Positions 1 through 5,032 of a DNA stretch of 5,032 bases are shown in pieces. Both the position numbers and the translations under genes were made by a program. A model generated the notes under the pieces. That model was not told the DNA's origin and made no database searches. It worked only from the letters and a program-made list of their open reading frames with translations. How positions within the stretch are numbered: position 1 is the stretch's first letter; each line of letters starts with the position of its first letter. Source of the stretch: Desulfobacteraceae bacterium (GTDB taxonomy: Bacteria; Desulfobacterota; Desulfobacteria; Desulfobacterales; JAABSP01); the NCBI GenBank assembly GCA_011390035.1, contig JAABTE010000203.1, positions 1 through 5,032 on the forward strand, given 5' to 3'.

Positions 1-347
1 AGATCGTCTCATCGCCCTTTTCCGCAGTTCTGAACCCGGCGCTGTGCAAGGCTTGCGGCATCTGCGTCGAGCGCTGCCAGATGGACGCCATCGCCGGCGA
101 CAAGACGGGAGCCCGGCGGGCTCCGATCCTGAACCCGGACCGGTGCATCGGCTGCGGACTGTGCGTCACCCGATGCCCCACGGGGGCCCTGGGCCTGGTC
201 CGGAGGCCCGCGGATCGCATTTCCCGGGTGCCCCGCACCATCGAGGGCGCCTATTACGATCTGGCCCGGCGGCGGGGCCGGCTGTCGCCGGCCGGGCTGC
301 TGAAGATGGTTGCCCGGTCGGGCATGGACCGGCTTAGGAGCCGTTGA
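1..347 (+). CDS. 2x[4Fe-4S] ferredoxin-type protein, C-terminal part (5' end outside window)
   Basis: The frame is open from the left edge (first full codon at 3) to TGA at 345-347, giving 114 visible residues. There are two complete [4Fe-4S] motifs: Cys15, 18, 21 and 25 (CKACGICVERCQ) and Cys48, 51, 54 and 58 (CIGCGLCVTRCP). The first cluster's fourth cysteine is followed by Gln instead of the usual Pro; the second is canonical. A basic tail of about 55 residues without cysteines follows. Such domains carry electrons in the cytoplasm, either as a free ferredoxin or as a module of a larger iron-sulfur oxidoreductase. An internal ATG at 81 lies after the first cluster and would remove it, so it is not the start; the real start is upstream of the window. 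From memory, similar C-terminal dicluster domains occur in larger ferredoxin-like proteins of sulfate-reducing bacteria. The redox partner cannot be told from this fragment. It is convergent with the kinase gene and probably unrelated to it. Confidence 0.9.
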   Translation, partial: IVSSPFSAVLNPALCKACGICVERCQMDAIAGDKTGARRAPILNPDRCIGCGLCVTRCPTGALGLVRRPADRISRVPRTIEGAYYDLARRRGRLSPAGLLKMVARSGMDRLRSR

Positions 348-443
348 GGCGGCCAGAGCCGGTGAGGTGTTCAGGGCCGGTGAGGCGTTCAGAGCCTGTG
401 ATGCGACCAGATCCTGTGATGTGTCCAGAGCCGGAGAAGAAAT
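336..443 (+). repeat. 18-bp tandem repeat array, about six units, overlapping the ferredoxin stop codon
   Basis: Successive 18-bp units start at 336, 354, 372, 390, 408 and 426. Units 354-371 and 372-389 are nearly identical (CAGAGCCGGTGAGGTGTT and CAGGGCCGGTGAGGCGTT). Units 390 and 408 share CCTGTGATG in the middle. The first (336-353) and last (426-443) are degenerate edge copies. The period is a multiple of three, so each of the first five units puts a TGA in the ferredoxin frame: 345-347, 363-365, 381-383, 399-401 and 417-419. The first of these is the actual stop of the gene. The array therefore looks like tandem duplication of the gene's own 3' end. No function is implied beyond a series of backup stops. 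Divergence between units argues for an old array or one under little constraint. Confidence 0.8.
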
Positions 444-481
444 CCCCCGGCAAACAGGTTTGATAGGGCCTTTGAGCCCCT

Positions 482-500
<19 letters not shown>
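444..500. other. Convergent 3' junction with small inverted repeats; no clear terminator
   Basis: This is the meeting point of the rightward ferredoxin gene and the leftward kinase gene. It holds a 12-bp inverted repeat, CAAAC-AG-GTTTG, at 451-462. A pair of 6-bp arms, AGGGCC at 465-470 and GGCCCT at 495-500, encloses the kinase stop codon (482-484). GCCGG at 430-434 and CCGGC at 447-451 could also pair. None is followed by a convincing U-run on either strand; the only T-run, at 490-493, lies inside the larger arm pair and follows just a 3-bp stem (CCC/GGG). Transcription probably ends here for both genes, but an intrinsic terminator cannot be claimed. Confidence 0.25.
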
Positions 501-3976
<3,476 letters not shown>

Positions 3977-3979
<3 letters not shown>

Positions 3980-3993
3980 GGGCGGGGTTATCC
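3977..3993 (-). promoter_or_regulatory. Gene junction with weak ribosome binding site; likely translational coupling
   Basis: Read on the minus strand, the binding-protein stop (TAA, 3988-3990) is separated from the kinase ATG (3977-3979) by CCCCGCCC. The only purine-rich candidate is GGATAA (3988-3993), which overlaps the stop codon and is a poor Shine-Dalgarno match. The short gap and weak site suggest that ribosomes finishing the binding protein reinitiate on the kinase. This would give one transcript and linked amounts of the two proteins. No promoter is visible between the genes. Confidence 0.4.
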
Positions 3994-5032
3994 GAAGATC
4001 TTGTCCCAGATGTCGCGCATTGCCTCCTCGTCGATGTTTTCCAGGATCTCGATCCGGTCCATCACCGCCTCCGGGATGTTGGTGGCCGGGTTGTTGAAAT
4101 AGTCGGAATCAATCCGGCTCAGGGTCTCTATCGCCGCCTTGTTGGGCACCACATAGTGGGTGGCGGCGCCGATGGCGGCGTGGATATCCGGCGACAGGAT
4201 GTGGTTGATGAAGGCCCTTCCCAGCGCGGGGTGGGGCGCGTCTGCCAGCAGCACCATGCAGTCGATGTAAAACTCGCCGCCCTCGGCCGGGATCGCGTAC
4301 CGGATGTGCGGGTTTTTCCGGGCCGCGGTGAAGGTGGATCCCGAGTACTGGATGGTCATGGCCAGTTCTCCGGACTGAAGCCCCTCCTTCAGCTCCGCGG
4401 TCTGGGAGGTGACGCGGCCGATGAAGCCGTTGCGCTTCAGATCCAGGAAAAGCCGGCCCGCCCGCTTAATCTCCTCCCGGTCCCGGGTGTGGATGTCGAT
4501 GCCCAGGTACTGCATCCCGAAGCAGAGCATGTAGGCCATGTTCAGGGTGCCGATCCGCCCCTTCAGGGCCGGGTCCGGCTCGAAATAGTCCTTCCAGCTC
4601 CGGATCTCCCGGCCCACCAGGTCCATGCGGTAGGCGATGCCGGTGGTGCCGACGAGATATGGCGCGAAATCCTCCGGCGCAAGGCCGGACACCGATGAAA
4701 AGCGCTCGGGCACATGGACCCGGTTGGGCGCGTCTTCGGCCGTCAGCGGCGCCAGCCGGCCGGCTTTTTTAAGGGTCTGGGCGTACTCGGAGGCGGTGAT
4801 CACCACGTCATAGTAACGGGGCATGTTGGCCAGGTTCCGGAACATCACTACTTCGGAATCGTATTCATCGTAAGAGACGGCGCAGTCAAATTTTTCCGCG
4901 AAGGACCGCAGGGTGGGGGAGCGCTCGGCGATGGGCAGGGCCGGGTCCGCGCCCGGGTCCACGTCGATGTACTCGGTGGCCCAGTTGAGTACCCGCACCA
5001 CCGGCTTTTCGGTTGCCGGGGCGGCGGTGTCC
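3988..5032 (-). CDS. PotD/PotF-family extracellular solute-binding protein (5' end outside window)
   Basis: 347 residues are visible, ending at TAA 3988-3990; the frame is open to the right edge. A GTG at 4999-5001 could serve as a start, but ten residues of linker-like sequence (DTAAPATEKP) precede it in frame. The true start, and presumably a signal peptide or lipobox, therefore lies outside the window. The mature protein opens with VVRVLNWATEY, the first strand and NW-x-TEY ligand motif of spermidine/putrescine-binding proteins. Family landmarks follow in order: YYDVVITASEY (73-83), VGTTGIAYR (127-135), SWKDYF (145-150), the strand MTIQYSGS (225-232), GGEFYID (251-257) and ILSPDIHAAIG (278-288). 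By eye against E. coli PotD, the ligand Asp of GGEFYID (257) is kept and both tryptophans of the amine cage become Tyr (229, 255). The acidic pair in the hinge region is replaced by Asn164 and Tyr167. A longer loop follows the TEY motif (about 22-40). No transporter permease or ATPase is in the window; the partner is a sensor kinase, so a sensing role is likely alongside or instead of uptake. Confidence 0.88.
   Translation of the reverse strand, partial: DTAAPATEKPVVRVLNWATEYIDVDPGADPALPIAERSPTLRSFAEKFDCAVSYDEYDSEVVMFRNLANMPRYYDVVITASEYAQTLKKAGRLAPLTAEDAPNRVHVPERFSSVSGLAPEDFAPYLVGTTGIAYRMDLVGREIRSWKDYFEPDPALKGRIGTLNMAYMLCFGMQYLGIDIHTRDREEIKRAGRLFLDLKRNGFIGRVTSQTAELKEGLQSGELAMTIQYSGSTFTAARKNPHIRYAIPAEGGEFYIDCMVLLADAPHPALGRAFINHILSPDIHAAIGAATHYVVPNKAAIETLSRIDSDYFNNPATNIPEAVMDRIEILENIDEEAMRDIWDKIFG

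Noticed and set aside
336..443. CRISPR-like array
   Set aside because: The units are contiguous 18-mers with no spacers between them and diverge from each other, so this is a minisatellite and not a CRISPR.
4999..5001. GTG as the start of the binding-protein gene
   Set aside because: The reading frame stays open upstream to the window edge with a linker-like peptide, and starting here would leave an exported binding protein without a signal peptide.

Overview
This G+C-rich bacterial window holds three protein genes, two of them cut by the window edges. A partial two-cluster [4Fe-4S] ferredoxin-type gene reads rightward at the left end. Two closely spaced leftward genes fill the rest: an ABC-type extracellular solute-binding protein of the spermidine/putrescine (PotD/PotF) family at the right edge, followed downstream by a complete 1165-residue hybrid sensor histidine kinase. 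The style of the ferredoxin C-terminus (a CxxCxxCxxxCQMDAI first cluster, then a classical CxxCxxCxxxCP second cluster) and the large hybrid kinase suggest an anaerobic Gram-negative bacterium, possibly a Desulfobacterota (deltaproteobacterial) sulfate reducer or syntroph. That assignment rests on family memory only.

Layout: 1-347 (+) ferredoxin C-terminal part; 336-443 an 18-bp tandem repeat array that begins inside the ferredoxin's last codons and carries its stop codon; 444-481 a short convergent gap with small inverted repeats but no convincing terminator; 482-3979 (-) hybrid kinase; 3980-3987 an 8-nt gap; 3988-5032 (-) binding protein whose N-terminus, presumably with an export signal, lies beyond the window. 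No RNA gene, insertion sequence, CRISPR array or origin was seen, and no stretch over 300 bases lacks a gene.

How the genes may work together: the binding protein and kinase are almost certainly co-transcribed, and the kinase has a large extracytoplasmic sensor region between two membrane segments. This is the layout of periplasmic-binding-protein-dependent signalling systems such as LuxP-LuxQ, and the PotD-like NspS with MbaA. The simplest reading is that the binding protein captures a small ligand and presents it to the kinase. The kinase would then run an internal relay, His500 to Asp933 to His1094, and hand the phosphoryl group to a response regulator not encoded here. The binding protein keeps the PotD fold signature but appears to lack two of the acidic residues that hold the polyamine in E. 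coli PotD, so its ligand is open. This binding-protein/kinase pair and the stop-codon-bearing 18-bp array are the most interesting observations in the window.
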